Positions 63,397 through 64,000 of a stretch of 64,000 nt of DNA are shown one piece after another. The notes below the pieces were generated by a model. It did not search any database and was not told the origin of the DNA. It worked only from the letters and a program-made list of their open reading frames with translations. Both the position numbers and the translations under genes were made by a program. Position 1 is the stretch's first letter, and each line of letters opens with the position of its first letter. The DNA is from Chryseobacterium sp. Leaf404 (GTDB taxonomy: Bacteria; Bacteroidota; Bacteroidia; Flavobacteriales; Weeksellaceae), in the NCBI RefSeq assembly GCF_001424145.1, contig NZ_LMQM01000011.1, positions 304,476 through 368,475 on the forward strand, read 5' to 3'.

Positions 63397-63777
63397 ATGA
63401 TCACAATTATTCCAGACGCTCCGGAGAATGTTGCTGCGTTCAAAGCTTCGGGTGAAATTACCAAAACAGATTTTGAAAATATTGTACATCCTGAAGTAAA
63501 AAGAAAGGTTGAAAAATACGAGGAACTCAACTATCTTATGCTGATTGATACAGATCTCAGCCAGTTTACTGCCGGTGCATGGTTTGAAGATGTACTTTTA
63601 GGTGTGAAAAATCTTGCCAGATGGAACCGTGCAGCCATTGTTACAGACAGTACAGGAATCCAGAATTTCACAGATGCATTCAGCGTTTTGATGCCGGGAG
63701 AATTTAAAGGATTTCCGAAAGACAATCTTTACAATGCACTGTACTGGTGCCAGAACGGAAACGAGGTCGAAGGCTAA
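63397..63777 (+). CDS. STAS/SpoIIAA-like protein
   Basis: A 126-residue protein of the STAS/SpoIIAA-like (SEC14-related) superfamily: MLIDTDLSQFTAGAWFEDV, ARWNRAAIVTD and a late PGEFKGFPKDNLYNAL. These proteins are cytoplasmic, sometimes stress-linked, and without a defined biochemical activity. The gene is monocistronic, preceded by a 108-base gap and followed by a strong terminator. Confidence 0.8.
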   Translation: MITIIPDAPENVAAFKASGEITKTDFENIVHPEVKRKVEKYEELNYLMLIDTDLSQFTAGAWFEDVLLGVKNLARWNRAAIVTDSTGIQNFTDAFSVLMPGEFKGFPKDNLYNALYWCQNGNEVEG

Positions 63778-63814
63778 GGTTTACGTTCAGGTTAAGTAAA
63801 AGTTACTTTACAAT

Positions 63815-63846
63815 AAGCTCTGTTTTTATTACAAAACAGAGCTTTT
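63815..63846. terminator. Bidirectional terminator at the window end
   Basis: AAGCTCTGTTTT and AAAACAGAGCTT form a perfect stem with T run on the plus side and A/T on the other, between convergent genes. Confidence 0.85.
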
Positions 63847-63866
63847 CTATGTTAAATATTTCTAAT

Positions 63867-64000
63867 TTATTCCGAAATCAGTTCTTTAGGCTGAGCACTT
63901 CTGTACAATATTAAATAACGGATGCTAATCAACAGTCCGATTCCAGTCATCCCCACACCAACCAGCGAAGGATAATTGTATGGAAGCTTGTACTCCAGAG
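63867..64000 (-). CDS. C-terminal end of a membrane protein (cut by window)
   Basis: The last 44 codons of a minus-strand gene, ending at a TAA at 63867-63869. The piece LVGVGMTGIGLLISIRYLIL is a transmembrane helix and SAQPKELISE the cytoplasmic tail. The tail resembles the end of amino-acid or cation permeases, but nothing so short can be assigned. Confidence 0.6.
   Translation of the reverse strand, partial: LEYKLPYNYPSLVGVGMTGIGLLISIRYLILYRSAQPKELISE

Noticed and set aside
1-64000. CRISPR array, prophage, integrative element or insertion sequence
   Set aside because: No regular spacer-repeat array, integrase, transposase or phage structural gene was seen on either strand. The tssBC pair alone is not a phage.

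Overview
The window looks like chromosomal DNA of a Flavobacteriia member of the Chryseobacterium group (Weeksellaceae). I judge this from the low GC content, promoters with a TAnnTTTG -7 box and no clear Shine-Dalgarno, frequent TTG starts, tRNA genes without an encoded CCA, the Bat operon, the gliding lipoprotein GldD, YpdA (bacillithiol), OlsF-type aminolipid synthesis and Bacteroidota T6SS sheath genes. Most of the window is housekeeping. No phage, integrase, transposase or CRISPR array was seen.

0-8.4 kb (minus strand): a small membrane protein, MarC, and a complete aerotolerance-type operon moxR - DUF58 - BatI-like - batA - batB - TPR protein (BatC-like) - batD, with several overlapping start/stop codons. 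8.5-16 kb (plus): DinB, an RlmB-type rRNA methylase, the DUF6263 lipoprotein, DUF4834, a YfhO membrane enzyme and a family 4 glycosyltransferase. 16-26 kb: a lipoprotein, YpdA, a TonB-dependent receptor, an MFS transporter, glnS, menC and fbp. 26-36 kb: aspartate kinase, a two-domain OlsF-like acyltransferase, twin tRNA-Phe genes, a thioredoxin-like protein, a DUF3575 protein, a NamZ-type muramidase diverging from a FtsX/LolE-type permease, and a PLP-dependent cysteine/cystathionine synthase.

36.2-46.1 kb is different. It contains a gene remnant, a TPR histidine kinase with at least three frameshifts, its response regulator with an in-frame stop, a frameshifted small membrane protein, a CPA1 Na+/H+ antiporter with two frameshifts, a bestrophin with a frameshift plus a stop, and a further membrane protein split at an A8 run. 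Only the DUF1826 protein, a lipoprotein with a caspase-like His/Cys pattern, and mnmE look intact here. I see no comparable lesion in the other 54 kb, so this is either a local zone of gene decay or a local sequence-quality problem.

46-64 kb: aminopeptidase P, DUF6526, topoisomerase IB, P5C dehydrogenase, small lipoproteins, a patatin, a T6SS sheath pair (tssB-tssC) with no other T6SS gene nearby, mutY, gldD, a PfkB kinase, a SurA-like foldase, nitronate monooxygenase, an NrtR-type regulator with a degenerate Nudix box, an FAD oxidoreductase, a STAS-like protein and the end of one more membrane protein.

Several interspersed repeat families lie between genes. Two have apparently been absorbed in frame into coding sequence, in a glycosyltransferase and in MnmE. 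Two larger structured elements (20.1-20.3 kb and 45.2-45.3 kb) look like members of a multi-copy family of unknown role.
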